DNA of 64,000 nucleotides from Acidaminococcus timonensis (GTDB lineage Bacteria; Bacillota; Negativicutes; Acidaminococcales; Acidaminococcaceae), in contig NZ_FNWH01000006.1 of the NCBI RefSeq assembly GCF_900106585.1, forward strand, positions 372,001 to 436,000, read 5' to 3'. The first letter of the stretch is position 1. The number at the start of each line of letters is the position of its first letter. The translations under genes were made by a program, and so were the position numbers. A model generated the notes under the pieces. The model was not told the origin of the DNA. It did no database searches and saw only the letters and a list, made by a program, of their open reading frames with translations. Shown piece after piece: positions 24,432 to 33,694 of the stretch.

Positions 24432-25583
24432 ATGCAAAATCTCATCCATCAATACATTTCTGATCACCGTCAGGCCATGCTGGACCTCTGGAAGGAAATC
24501 GTCAATACGGAAAGCGGGACCCGGCAGCTGGACGGGGTGAACGCCGTGGGGGCCATCCTCACCCGTGAACTGGAACAGGCCGGGGCCGTGGTGCATCGGG
24601 TACCGGTGAAAAATGCCGGGGAAATGATCGTGGGCGATTGGAATTGGGAGGCCGGCGGGGCGCCCGTGGTATTCATGGGCCATATGGACACGGTGTTCCC
24701 GGCGGGGGAAGCGGAACGCAATCCTTTTCGAATCGATGGGGAAGGGTTTGCCCACGGTCCCGGCGTCACAGATATGAAGGCCGGGCTGGTGATCGGGGTG
24801 TATGCCCTGAAGGCACTGGCAGCCTGCGGCTGGAAAAAGCGTCCCATCCGGTTCATCGGGGTGCCCGACGAGGAAAATCTGCATATGCTTTCCAACGCCA
24901 AGGAGCTGATTCCCCGGGAGGCCCAGGGAGCCCTGGCCGCCTTCAACTTTGAACCGGGGCCCCTGGATGACAGCCTGGTGATCGGGCGCTACGGCGGCGG
25001 TCCGGTTTCCATTACGGTCCATGGGGTGGCGGCTCACTCCGGCAGCGCACCGGAAAAGGGCCGGTCGGCCATCCTGGAAGCCGCTCACAAGATCCTGGCC
25101 CTGGAGGCGGCCAATGACATTCCCCGGGGCAAGCTGATCAACTGCGGGGCCATCGAAGGGGGCATCGGGGAGAACACCGTCCCGGCCTGTTGCAGGATCC
25201 GCATCGGTATCCGCTACAAAAATGAAGCCATCGGCAAAGAGATCTATGACTTGCTGGACCAGGTGGTGGCTGCCCATACGGTGCCTGACACCACGGCGGA
25301 ACTGGATGTGAGCCGGGTGATGCACTGCATGGAGACCACCGACGGGGTGCGGAAACTGTACGAGCATGTGGCAGCCACGGCAGAAAAACTGGGGTACCAC
25401 CGTCCGGAAGGCATCCAGGTGGGCGGACTGTCCGATGCAGGCCTTCTGGTGGCAGCGGGCATCCCCACCCTGTGCGGCATGGGGGTACGGGGCGAAGGGT
25501 CCCATACACCCGGGGAACGGGCGGAAGTGGAATCCCTGTTCCAGCGTTGCGAACTGGCAGCCTGTGCAGCAGCGGAGTTGTAG
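24432..25583 (+). CDS. M20-family metallopeptidase (glutamate carboxypeptidase / ArgE-like)
   Basis: The 383-residue cytoplasmic zinc hydrolase has GHMDTVFP near 88 for the first metal ligand, GPGVTDMKAG near 112 with the bridging aspartate, and VPDEEN near 140 with the catalytic glutamate pair. A lid domain (YGGGPVSITVHGVAAHSGSA) at about 190-300 carries the dimer histidine. The C-terminal GMGVRGEGSHTPGE holds a further metal ligand. It releases C-terminal amino acids from small substrates; the specific one is unknown. The preceding permease may supply substrate. ATG 24432 follows AAAGGAGCG. Confidence 0.88.
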   Translation: MQNLIHQYISDHRQAMLDLWKEIVNTESGTRQLDGVNAVGAILTRELEQAGAVVHRVPVKNAGEMIVGDWNWEAGGAPVVFMGHMDTVFPAGEAERNPFRIDGEGFAHGPGVTDMKAGLVIGVYALKALAACGWKKRPIRFIGVPDEENLHMLSNAKELIPREAQGALAAFNFEPGPLDDSLVIGRYGGGPVSITVHGVAAHSGSAPEKGRSAILEAAHKILALEAANDIPRGKLINCGAIEGGIGENTVPACCRIRIGIRYKNEAIGKEIYDLLDQVVAAHTVPDTTAELDVSRVMHCMETTDGVRKLYEHVAATAEKLGYHRPEGIQVGGLSDAGLLVAAGIPTLCGMGVRGEGSHTPGERAEVESLFQRCELAACAAAEL

Positions 25584-25587
25584 GATT

Positions 25588-25622
25588 TGTGTCCCCCTCC
25601 CCTTTCAGGGGAGGACAACGAG
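25588..25622. repeat. Short family D palindrome
   Basis: TCCCCCTCCCCTTTC and AGGGGAGGACA form a small GC-rich hairpin like the stems of the larger D elements. An extended -10 TGC-TACAAT (25640-25645) follows as the likely promoter of the next gene. Confidence 0.45.
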
Positions 25623-25688
25623 TGCTTGACATCCTGTGCTACAATAGAAATGTAGCAAAAAAAAATACAATTCAAAGGAGCTTTACCC

Positions 25689-26270
25689 ATGAAAGTATTG
25701 TTGTTGAACGGCAGCCGCCGGGAAAAAGGCTGCACCTATACGGCTCTGTCCCTGGTGGCCAAAGAGCTGGAAGCCGCGGGTATCGACACGGAAATCATCT
25801 ACATCGGCCTGAATACAGTGAACGGCAAACTGGACGCTCTGGTGAAGGACGTGGCCGCCAAAATGAAAGAGGCCGATGGCCTGGTGGTAGGGTCTCCGGT
25901 GTATTATGCATCTCCCACCGGTGAGATCCAGGTGTTCCTGGATCGGTTCGCCGGTGTGGCCGGCGCCGATCTGCGTCACAAACCGGCTGCTGCCATTGCT
26001 TCTGCCCGGAGAGCCGGCACCAGCACCACCCTGGATGTGCTGAACAAGTATCTGATGTACAACGAAATGCCCGTTGTTTCCAGCAACTACTGGAACATGG
26101 TCCATGGCAACACGCCGGAAGAAGTGCTGCAGGACAAAGAAGGGGTCCAGATCATGGAAACCCTGGGCAGGAACATGGCCTGGCTGCTGAAGAGCATCGA
26201 AGCCGGTAAAAAAGCGGGGGTAGCAGAACCGGCCAAACCGGTGAAAGTCATGACGAATTTCATCCGGTAA
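25689..26270 (+). CDS. NADPH-dependent FMN reductase / flavodoxin-fold oxidoreductase
   Basis: The 193-residue flavodoxin-like protein starts KVLLLNGSRREKGCTYTAL, the FMN phosphate loop. It continues with DGLVVGSPVYYASPTGEIQVFLDRF near 60-85, typical of iron-sulfur-flavoprotein-like reductases, and lacks the CX2C region of true iron-sulfur flavoproteins. It probably reduces flavins or quinones with NAD(P)H in the cytoplasm. It is a single gene ending at a terminator. Confidence 0.88.
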   Translation: MKVLLLNGSRREKGCTYTALSLVAKELEAAGIDTEIIYIGLNTVNGKLDALVKDVAAKMKEADGLVVGSPVYYASPTGEIQVFLDRFAGVAGADLRHKPAAAIASARRAGTSTTLDVLNKYLMYNEMPVVSSNYWNMVHGNTPEEVLQDKEGVQIMETLGRNMAWLLKSIEAGKKAGVAEPAKPVKVMTNFIR

Positions 26271-26307
26271 AAAAGAAGGGGCTGTGAATGATCACAGTCC
26301 TTTTTTG
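26271..26307 (+). terminator. Intrinsic terminator
   Basis: GGGCTGTGA-ATGA-TCACAGTCC followed by TTTTTT. Confidence 0.75.
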
Positions 26308-26308
26308 G

Positions 26309-26825
26309 TGGGAACCCACCACCATTGCGCTGACGCGCAACGGTCCCCCGCCCTTGGAAAGGGCGGATATGCCGGGGGAGAGAATCATTGAAATTGGGAC
26401 CGGAAATAGCGAAGAGTGAAGTTTTGTGTCCCCCGTGACGGAGACGACAAGCAGGAGTCTCCTAGTCCCGTGGAATATTGTGTCCCCCTGAAAGGGGGAA
26501 GGGGCCCGCCTTTGGCGGGTAGGGGGTTTTTAGTAGCGTCTTACGATAACAGAGGAAACTTTGAACGGATGGTGGGGGACTTCGATCGTTTGTACGACGA
26601 AGGCGAGAGTGTAGTGCTGGACCTATCCACCGTGCATACGCACGGTCCCCCTTCCCTTCCAGGGAAGGACAAAAACATTGTGTCCCCCGCGACGGAGACG
26701 ACGAGCAGGAGTCTCCTAGTCCTTTGGAAAAGGGGGAAAGGACCCGCAGGGGGTCTTACACCCGATCTTGGACCCATCCACCGTCCATATGGACGGTCCC
26801 CCTTCCCTTTCAGGGAAGGACATAA
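26309..26825. repeat. Family D mosaic of GC-rich palindromes, longest copy
   Basis: This fills the 580-bp gap before the reductase gene. Units seen: GAACCCACCACCATTGCGC with CGCCCTTGG/AAAGGGCGGATA; two copies of GACGGAGACGAC..AGCAGGAGTCTCCTAGTCC (26440 and 26694); CCCTGAAAGGGGGAAGG; CCGCCTTTGGCGGG; and GACGGTCCCCCTTCCCTTT/CAGGGAAGGA. Hairpin tips vary while the flanks are kept. An open frame runs through it but no protein is recognisable. Confidence 0.75.
26386..26433 (+). pseudogene. Duplicated 3' end of an ABC transporter gene
   Basis: About 43 bases here match 31345-31389 at all but a few positions. The frame reads ERIIEIGTGNSEE then stop, identical from RIIEIGTGNSEE onwards to the end of the ABC subunit ending at 31380. 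The differences inside the codons are silent (ACC/ACT, AGC/AGT), as expected for a former coding copy. It is embedded in family D sequence. Confidence 0.65.
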
Positions 26826-26850
26826 AAAAATGCAGGAGGACTTGATTCCA

Positions 26851-27777
26851 ATGAAAATCGCAGTGTTCGGCGTCGGGGGGACCGGCGGCGTATTGGGCGG
26901 CTATCTGGCCGCCGCGGGGAATGATGTGACGTTCCTGGCCCGGGGACGACACCTGGAAGCCATGCAGCAGAACGGCCTGCGCATCCATACAAAGCATCGG
27001 GGCGACATCCTGGTGCGTCCGGTGCAGGCCACCACGGCGGAAGCCTATGACGACACGCCCGACGTGCTGCTGGTGTGTGTGAAATACTACAATTTGGAGG
27101 ATGCCATTGCCCTGGCCAGACGGGTAGCCGGCCCCGATACCCTGGTGGTGCCCGTACTGAACGTTTTCGGCACCGGCGGTGTCATGCAGAAACAGCTGCC
27201 GGATACCACGGTACTGGATGGCTGTATGTACGTGTTCGCCCGCATCGGTGGTCCGGGCATCATCGAACAGCCCCAGAAGACCCTGCGTTGCTTCTTCGGC
27301 TTCCGGCCGGGACAGGAGGAACGACTGGCGCCCAAGGCTCGGGAACTGGAACAGCGGATGCAGGAGACGGGCATCCAGGCCCATTTCACGGACCAGATCC
27401 AGCGGGACGCCCTGGTGAAGTTCAGCTTTGTGTCGCCCATGGGAGCGGCCGGGCTGTACCTGGATGCGGTCAGCGACGATTTCCAGAAACCGGGGGAGGC
27501 CCGGGACCTGTTCGTGGGCCTGGTGAAGGAAGTTATCGCTTTGGGGACGGCTATGGGCATCACCTTCGAGAATGACCTGCTGGAAAAAGACCTGCAGCTC
27601 ATGGACGGTTCGGAAAAGGGCATGACCACCTCCATGCAGCGGGACGTGGCGAAAGGCGGCAAATCGGAATTCGCCGGCCTGGTGACCCGCATTGCAGAAA
27701 TGGGGAAGGAGTACGGCGTCCCCACGCCTCTGTACGACAAAATTGCAGCCTGGGGCCGGGAGCGAGGAATCCGATAA
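26851..27777 (+). CDS. panE: Ketopantoate reductase-family (ApbA/PanE) oxidoreductase
   Basis: The 308-residue NADPH enzyme has the N-terminal Rossmann motif VFGVGGTGGVLGGYLA with FLARGRHLEAM. LVCVKYYNLEDAI and the central KFSFVSP follow, where a lysine (DALVKFSF) corresponds to the family active-site lysine, and an all-helical C-terminal domain completes it. Such enzymes reduce 2-dehydropantoate in coenzyme A synthesis, but many paralogues have other substrates; no pan genes are adjacent. ATG 26851 follows GCAGGAGGA; the frame is open further upstream through repeats, which is judged accidental. Confidence 0.8.
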   Translation: MKIAVFGVGGTGGVLGGYLAAAGNDVTFLARGRHLEAMQQNGLRIHTKHRGDILVRPVQATTAEAYDDTPDVLLVCVKYYNLEDAIALARRVAGPDTLVVPVLNVFGTGGVMQKQLPDTTVLDGCMYVFARIGGPGIIEQPQKTLRCFFGFRPGQEERLAPKARELEQRMQETGIQAHFTDQIQRDALVKFSFVSPMGAAGLYLDAVSDDFQKPGEARDLFVGLVKEVIALGTAMGITFENDLLEKDLQLMDGSEKGMTTSMQRDVAKGGKSEFAGLVTRIAEMGKEYGVPTPLYDKIAAWGRERGIR

Positions 27778-27967
27778 AAGAAGGCAGAGCGCTGGCACGG
27801 CTCGCTTTGAGATGCCAGATGTCAGACGGGTAAGGCGGACCAGAGACCCATTTAGAAAACAAATCGTAAACAATCAACTCAATATATTTTCTATACCTTC
27901 AATTGTGGTATCCTTTATAGATAAAACGGGAGGGCTCCCTGCCCTCTGCAGAAAGGGGCTGCAATGG

Positions 27968-29732
27968 ATGTTGGAACGGAAAATCAAGGAAGTGGAGCGG
28001 CCTGACCAGGTCCGCTCCTATTTCCGTTTGGAGGCACCGGTGCTGGCAGTGGTCACGGTCACCGGCATCCTGTATAACATCGGCATGGGCGCCGGCCCCT
28101 ATTTCGAGGGGCAGCTGGCCCAGTGCCTGTATGATATCTACCAGGGTGAGGCACCTGTTTCGGCCATGGCCCAACTGGCGGCTCTTTATGTGCTGGTGAT
28201 CCTGCTGGTGCAGGTGGCCCGGGCGGGCAAACGGTACAGCACCCGGTTCTTCGGCAATGAGGTCAGCCGCACCCTGCGCCATACCCTGTACCACAGCCTG
28301 GTGCACCTGGATGCCCGGGCCCTGGGGGAAGAGAACATGGGCAGTTTGATGACCAAGGCCATGGGGGACGTGGACGCCTGTGCGGAAGGCATGCGGAAAT
28401 TCACCACGGAAGTGTTCGACACCGGTGTGGTCATGGTAGTGTACCTGGTGCTGCTCATGGCCTACGACTGGAAACTGACCCTGCTTTCCTGCAGCTTCAC
28501 GCCCCTGGCCTACTGGATCGCCAACCGGCTGAAAAAACAGGTGGCCGAGGCCAACGGCATCTACAAGGCTGCGGAAGCCCGGCTGAACGCCCTGACCCTG
28601 GACCGGGTGAGCCATGCCCTGACCTACCGGATCTACGGGGAGGAAACCCGCCGGGACAGGGCCTATGAAGAGCAGCTCACCGCCTACGAAAAGGCCAGTG
28701 CCCGGGCCAACCTGTTCGAGGGGAGCCTGCAGCCCCTGTACGACGCCATTGCCATGGCCGGTACGGTGGTCATCTTCATCCTGGGGTCCCGGAACGTGCA
28801 GGGCACCGGCTGGGAGGAGTGGAATATCGCCAGCTTCACCACCTTTCTGGCCTGTTTCACCAAACTGGCGGTGAAGACCAGCCATGCGGCCAAATTGTTC
28901 AATGCCGTGCAGAAGGCCCAGGTTTCCTGGAAGCGGATCCGGCCTCTGCTGCAGCAGGCGGTGAAGGTGGAGGCTGCGGCGCCGGCCGGACCGGTGGTGC
29001 CGGTGACCGTGGAGGCTCGGGACCTTGCCTGCCATTATGAGGGACAGGAACAGGGACTGACGGGGCTGACGTTCACGGCCAGACCCGGGGACATCATCGG
29101 TGTCACGGGACCTGTGGCTTGCGGCAAGAGCCTTCTGGGCAGGGTGTTCCTGGGCGAAGTGCCATGGGAAGGCAGCCTGACCCTGAACGGACAGGATTTC
29201 CGCACCCTGACTCCAGGGCAGCGCCATTCCCTGATTTCCTATCTGGGGCACGATCCGGAGCTGTTGAGTACGTCCATCCGGGAGAACATCGCCCTGGGGG
29301 ACGACATGGATGTGGACTCCATGCTGGCCATGACCCACCTGGACCGGGAAGTGGCAGCCATGCCCGACGGGGCGGATACCCTGGTGGGCAGCGGCGGCGC
29401 CCGGCTTTCCGGCGGCCAGCAGGCCCGGATGGATCGCCCTGGCCCGGACCCTGGCCCATGCCCGGTCCGTGCTGGTGCTGGACGACCCCTTTGCGGCCGT
29501 GGACCGGCAGGGGGAAACGAAGATCCTGGAGGCCATGGCCCGGGCATTCCCGGACCGGGTGATCTTTCTGATCTCCCACCGGCTGACCCATTTCCCGGAA
29601 TTTGCGGGAGTGCTCTATCTCGACGGGGGCACCGGCCATTTCGGGACCCATGAGGAACTGATGGCCCGGGAGCCGGGTTACGCCAAACTGTACAACCTGC
29701 AGCAGGAGGGGGTGGATCTGGATGAACGGTAG
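27968..29732 (+). pseudogene. ABC exporter half-transporter, frameshifted by a 4-bp duplication
   Basis: With the frame restored the product is 586 residues: six membrane segments (about 35-325), then an ATPase domain with Walker A GPVACGKS near 382, signature LSGGQQ near 483, Walker B VLVLDDP and H-loop ISHR. The sequence GGAT is tandemly repeated at 29427-29434 between signature and Walker B. As read, the frame continues to 29653 with unrelated residues and loses Walker B. The true C-terminus is found in another frame ending at TAG 29730-29732. It overlaps the next ABC gene by 11 bp, so the pair formed a heterodimer. ATG 27968 follows AGAAAGGGG. Confidence 0.82.
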
Positions 29733-31380
29733 GAATCCCATCTGGGAAAGTGTCAAAAGGACGTTCCGGCGCCACCGCCGTTCTGCCGGCCTGGTGCTGC
29801 TGCTGGTGGTGCTTTCGGTGACTACGTCGCTATTGCCGCCCCTGGTGCTGGAGCGGGCCGTGGACAGCCTGACGGAAGGGAAGGGCATCCCCTGGCAGCT
29901 GGCGTTTTTGTACCTGGGCCTCACCGCCCTTTCGGACTTTTTCGAAACAGCCCAGAACGGGGCCATCACCCTTTTCGGCCAGAAAGTGACCCATGGTCTT
30001 CGCTCCACCCTGTGCGCCAAGCTGGACCGGCTGCCGGCCAGGTACTTTACCAGCCATCCCGGTGGTCAGATCACCTCTGTGTTCGTCAACGACGGGGATA
30101 CCATCGACACCCTGTATTCCGACGGGGTGGTGGGCATGGTGGCAGATGCCTGCAAACTGGTGGGCATCCTGGGAATCCTGTGGAGCCGCAGCCGGGGTCT
30201 GTTCGGGCTGCTGTGCCTGGTGCTGCCGCTGCTGTTTGTGCTGACCCGGCACTTCCAGAAGGGGACCCTGGCGGCCCAGCGGGAGAACCGGCGAGCCATC
30301 GGCCGGGTGAATAACCATGTGCCGGAGACCATCCAAAATATCCGCACCATCCACAGCCTGGGCAAGGAAGCGTACATGGAACAGAAGTATGACAGACTGA
30401 TCACGGACAGCTTCCGGGCCATCAACAGGGCCAATGTGTTCGACGGCCTCTATTCGCCCATCATCCTGGTAACCCAGGCCCTGGTGGTGGCGGTGATGAT
30501 GACCGGAGCGGCCCGGGGACCGGCCTGGCAGGCCCTGTTCGGGGTCAGCGTGGGCAGTGCCGTGGCGGCCATCGCCTATGTGGGCAAGATCTTTGCCCCC
30601 CTGGAGAGCATCGGTATGGAGATCCAGAGCATCCAGAGCGCCATGGCAGGGATCCAGCATATCGGAGAATTCCTGGCAGAGCCGGAGGAACCCCTGGGGA
30701 CGGCTGCCGGGCCTGGGGACGCAAAAGGGGAAGCGATGGTGGCCTTCGATCATGTGACTTTCGGATATGCGCCGGACCGGCCCATCCTTCGGGACTTTTC
30801 CCTGACCCTGCAGCCCGGGGAGCAGGCCATTTTGATGGGGCCCAGCGGTAGCGGCAAGAGTACGATCTTCAAACTGCTGCTGGGGCTCTATGCCCCGGAC
30901 CGGGGACAGGTGACCCTGGCAGGCTGGCAGGCGGGAACCATTCCGGAACAGGAGAAACGAACCCTGTACGGCTGTGTGGAACAGGAATTTTCCCCGGTGC
31001 CGGGGACGGTGGCCGACCAGGTGACCCTGTTCGATTCCACCATCAGCCGGGAGCAGGTAGAGCGGGCCCTGGAACTGGTGCAGCTGAAAGAGACCGTAGA
31101 GCAGCTGCCCCAGGGGCTTTTGACACCCATGGAGGAGGGGCTGTTTTCCCAGGGGGAACTGCAGCTGCTGTCCATCGCCCGGGCCCTGGTGATGGAACCA
31201 AAGCTGCTGCTTCTGGATGAAATCACGGCCAGCCTGGACAGCCACACGGAAGAACGGATCCTCCAGGCCCTGGAGCGGGCCAGTCAGGGCCGCACGGTGC
31301 TCAGCATTTCCCACCGGTTCTCCCGGGCGCTGGCAGGGCAGCGGATCATTGAAATTGGGACTGGAAATAGTGAAGAGTGA
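29722..31380 (+). CDS. ABC exporter half-transporter (partner of the frameshifted gene)
   Basis: The 552-residue protein has six membrane segments (about 20-310) and an ATPase domain with Walker A GPSGSGKST near 374. The signature is degenerate (FSQGE where LSGGQ is usual), but Walker B LLLLDEIT with the catalytic glutamate and ISHR are kept. The end after the H-loop is short: GQRIIEIGTGNSEE replaces the usual tail. The export substrate is unknown. With its partner broken it may be inactive or work alone. Confidence 0.85.
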   Translation: MNGRNPIWESVKRTFRRHRRSAGLVLLLVVLSVTTSLLPPLVLERAVDSLTEGKGIPWQLAFLYLGLTALSDFFETAQNGAITLFGQKVTHGLRSTLCAKLDRLPARYFTSHPGGQITSVFVNDGDTIDTLYSDGVVGMVADACKLVGILGILWSRSRGLFGLLCLVLPLLFVLTRHFQKGTLAAQRENRRAIGRVNNHVPETIQNIRTIHSLGKEAYMEQKYDRLITDSFRAINRANVFDGLYSPIILVTQALVVAVMMTGAARGPAWQALFGVSVGSAVAAIAYVGKIFAPLESIGMEIQSIQSAMAGIQHIGEFLAEPEEPLGTAAGPGDAKGEAMVAFDHVTFGYAPDRPILRDFSLTLQPGEQAILMGPSGSGKSTIFKLLLGLYAPDRGQVTLAGWQAGTIPEQEKRTLYGCVEQEFSPVPGTVADQVTLFDSTISREQVERALELVQLKETVEQLPQGLLTPMEEGLFSQGELQLLSIARALVMEPKLLLLDEITASLDSHTEERILQALERASQGRTVLSISHRFSRALAGQRIIEIGTGNSEE

Positions 31381-31489
31381 AGTTTTGTGGGAGGACAAGG
31401 ATTCACTCGTTTTTTCATTTCCCTCTCATTTCCCTTGTGCTATACTATATGCCAGTTGTATACTTTTCAGATAAGGAGATTGTCATATT

Positions 31490-32530
31490 ATGCCTAACCG
31501 TCCACTGACCTGGGCCATGCTCATGGAAGAATTCCAGCATGGAGGTCCTCATGTCCACTTTCTGGCCTTCATCTTGTTCAACATCCTCGGTATCGTCATT
31601 TTGCACTATGTGTTCAAAGGCTTGATCCATCTGCTGACCCGCTATACCCATGTACGGAGGGAAGACTGGGAAAGCACCTTCCGGTTCATGCCGGTGCTGC
31701 TGGGGATGCAGCTGGGCAGCCAGCTGACCAAGGACATCCTGGACCTGCCCGGTTTTGTACGGCATATCCTCAGTGCCCATTTCCACAGCCTGGTGATCTT
31801 TACGGTGACCCTGTTCGTGGCCCATCTGACCTCTTCCTACCTGAAAAGCCGGCTGTCCCGCAGCGAAGAACGGTCTTCCTCCATGTCCATCCTGTCCACG
31901 GTGGTGGATATCGGGGTGTACATGGTGGGCTTCCTGTTCATCCTGAACTCCTACGGGATTTCCATTTCCCCCCTGCTCACTGCTCTGGGCGCCGGCGGAC
32001 TGGCTTCCGCCCTGGCGCTGCAGGATACCCTGGCCAATCTGTTCAGCGGCATCACCACCATCTTTTCCAAACAGGTGCGGATGGGGGATTACATCAAGCT
32101 GGCCAGCGGGGAAGCGGGCCGTGTGGTGGATATGAACTGGCGGAATACCACCATCCGGACGGCCACCGGCAATATGATCATCGTCCCCAACAAGAACATT
32201 GCGGCCTCCAATGTGATGAACTATGAACAGCCCCTGGCCGAATGTACCATTTCCATCCCCATTACGATCACCTATGACAACGATCTGCAGAAGGTGGAAC
32301 AGGTCACCCTGGACGTGGCCCGGTACATCCTGAAGCGCAGTGAGTATGGGGTCAGCGGCTTCGAACCTCTGGTGTGGTATGACCAGCTGGGGGAATATGG
32401 CATCCGGTTCCAGGTGGTGCTGCGGATCAGGAACATCCTGGACGAGGCCACGTTGAAGCACCAGTTCATCAAGAGGATCTTCAACCGGTACAGGGAGGAG
32501 AACATCCAGCTGCTGGTGCGGCACGACTGA
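31490..32530 (+). CDS. mscS: MscS-family mechanosensitive ion channel
   Basis: The 346-residue inner membrane protein has four hydrophobic segments. The pore-lining helix LLTALGAGGLASALALQDTL near 163 shows the glycine/alanine pattern of MscS TM3, followed by LFSGITTIFSKQ and the beta domain (GDYIKLASGEAGRVVDMNWR, then IIVPNKNI). It opens under membrane tension to release solutes. A long C-terminal alpha/beta domain completes the fold. The start at ATG 31490 has a weak AAGGAG upstream. The next gene begins 25 bp after its stop. Confidence 0.92.
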   Translation: MPNRPLTWAMLMEEFQHGGPHVHFLAFILFNILGIVILHYVFKGLIHLLTRYTHVRREDWESTFRFMPVLLGMQLGSQLTKDILDLPGFVRHILSAHFHSLVIFTVTLFVAHLTSSYLKSRLSRSEERSSSMSILSTVVDIGVYMVGFLFILNSYGISISPLLTALGAGGLASALALQDTLANLFSGITTIFSKQVRMGDYIKLASGEAGRVVDMNWRNTTIRTATGNMIIVPNKNIAASNVMNYEQPLAECTISIPITITYDNDLQKVEQVTLDVARYILKRSEYGVSGFEPLVWYDQLGEYGIRFQVVLRIRNILDEATLKHQFIKRIFNRYREENIQLLVRHD

Positions 32531-32554
32531 ATCATTTGATGTGAGGTGATGGGG

Positions 32555-33568
32555 ATGAAACTGGGGTTCATGGGGTCAGGGGCCATCATGCCCGTGGCTC
32601 TGGCGGCAGTGAACCAGGTGCCTTTCTGGGAAAAGGAGGCTCTCTGGGTCCGGCCGCACAGTGCAGCGCGGGGCCATGCCCTGGCGGAACACTATGGCAT
32701 CCGGAAAGTCTATACGGATCTGGATGGCTTTTTGGAAGACCCGGAAATCGAGACGGTGTACATCGCCCTGATCAATCCGGTCCATGGGGTGTATGCGCGG
32801 AAAGCTCTGCTCCACGGGAAGAATGTGCTGCTGGAAAAGCCGTTTACCACCAGCTGGAAAGAAGCCCGGGAACTGGCGGCCCTGGCCCGGGTAAAAGGGC
32901 TGTATCTGCTGGAGGCCATGCCCTTGTGGCACAGCCCTGTCTTTGCCCGGGTGAAGGAACTGGTGCCCACGCTGGGGAAACTGCGGCTCATCCAGTGCAA
33001 CTATTCCCAGTATTCCAGCCGGTATGATGCCTATCGAAAGGGACAGGTGCTGCCGGCCTTTGACCCGGCACTGTACGGGGGCGCCCTGTACGACCTGAAC
33101 GTGTACAACCTGGACTTTGCCCTGGCCCTCCTGGGCAGGCCGGAGGCGGTCTGTTACCATGCCAACCGGGGCTGGAATGGGGTGGATACCTCGGGGGTCC
33201 TGGTGCTGGACTACCTGGACTGCCGGGCGGAGCTGACGGCGGCCAAGGATTCGGACAGCCCCGGCTTCCTGCAGGTCCAGGGAGAAAAAGGATGGCTCCG
33301 GGTGGAGGGAAAGCCCATCCACATGGAGAATGTGACCTGGCAGTATACCCAGGGACCGGACAAAGACCAGTTTGCAACGGGGCAACCTGCCGGACCGGTG
33401 CCGGAACGGCAGTCGGTCCATGCTCCGAAGGAAACCAACCGCATGGTCCCCGAGTTCCGGGAATATGCCCGGATCATCGGAGGGGAATGGAGCGGAGAGG
33501 CCCAGGAATGTCTGGAGTGGTCGCTCTGGGAAGCGGAGATCCTGGAAAAAATTGGAAAAAGGCAATAA
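32555..33568 (+). CDS. Gfo/Idh/MocA-family oxidoreductase
   Basis: The 337-residue NAD(P)-dependent enzyme starts KLGFMGSGAIMPVALAAV (dinucleotide loop) and has VYIALINPVHGVYARKALLHGKNVLLEKPFTTS, where LEKP carries the conserved lysine. The C-terminal beta-sheet domain contains GGALYDLNVYNLDFAL. It probably oxidises or reduces a sugar, inositol or related polyol; the substrate is unknown. ATG 32555 is selected because GAGGTG lies 6 bases before it; GTG 32546 and ATG 32549 are in frame but overlap that site. Confidence 0.88.
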   Translation: MKLGFMGSGAIMPVALAAVNQVPFWEKEALWVRPHSAARGHALAEHYGIRKVYTDLDGFLEDPEIETVYIALINPVHGVYARKALLHGKNVLLEKPFTTSWKEARELAALARVKGLYLLEAMPLWHSPVFARVKELVPTLGKLRLIQCNYSQYSSRYDAYRKGQVLPAFDPALYGGALYDLNVYNLDFALALLGRPEAVCYHANRGWNGVDTSGVLVLDYLDCRAELTAAKDSDSPGFLQVQGEKGWLRVEGKPIHMENVTWQYTQGPDKDQFATGQPAGPVPERQSVHAPKETNRMVPEFREYARIIGGEWSGEAQECLEWSLWEAEILEKIGKRQ

Positions 33569-33576
33569 AAAAAGGG

Positions 33577-33694
33577 GGTGTGAAAAAATGCTTTTTCACA
33601 CCCCGTCACTAGTCACTAGTCACTAGCCGATGGAAGCCAGCTGACGCTGGCGAAATAAAGGCGCTGTGGATGATTTTTTCACAGCGCCTTTTTT
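33577..33694. repeat. Family C element (C2) between convergent genes
   Basis: First hairpin GGTGTGAAAAAATGC/TTTTTCACACC at 33577-33602, CACTAGTCACTAGTCACTAG spacer, and second hairpin GGCGCTGTG / CACAGCGCC at 33660-33688 with TTTTTT running into the stop codon of the minus-strand gene. It can serve as terminator for both converging genes. Confidence 0.85.

Noticed and set aside
26416-26850. 145-codon in-frame upstream extension of the ketopantoate-reductase-like gene
   Set aside because: It runs through family D palindromes, has no family similarity, and a good ribosome binding site precedes ATG 26851.
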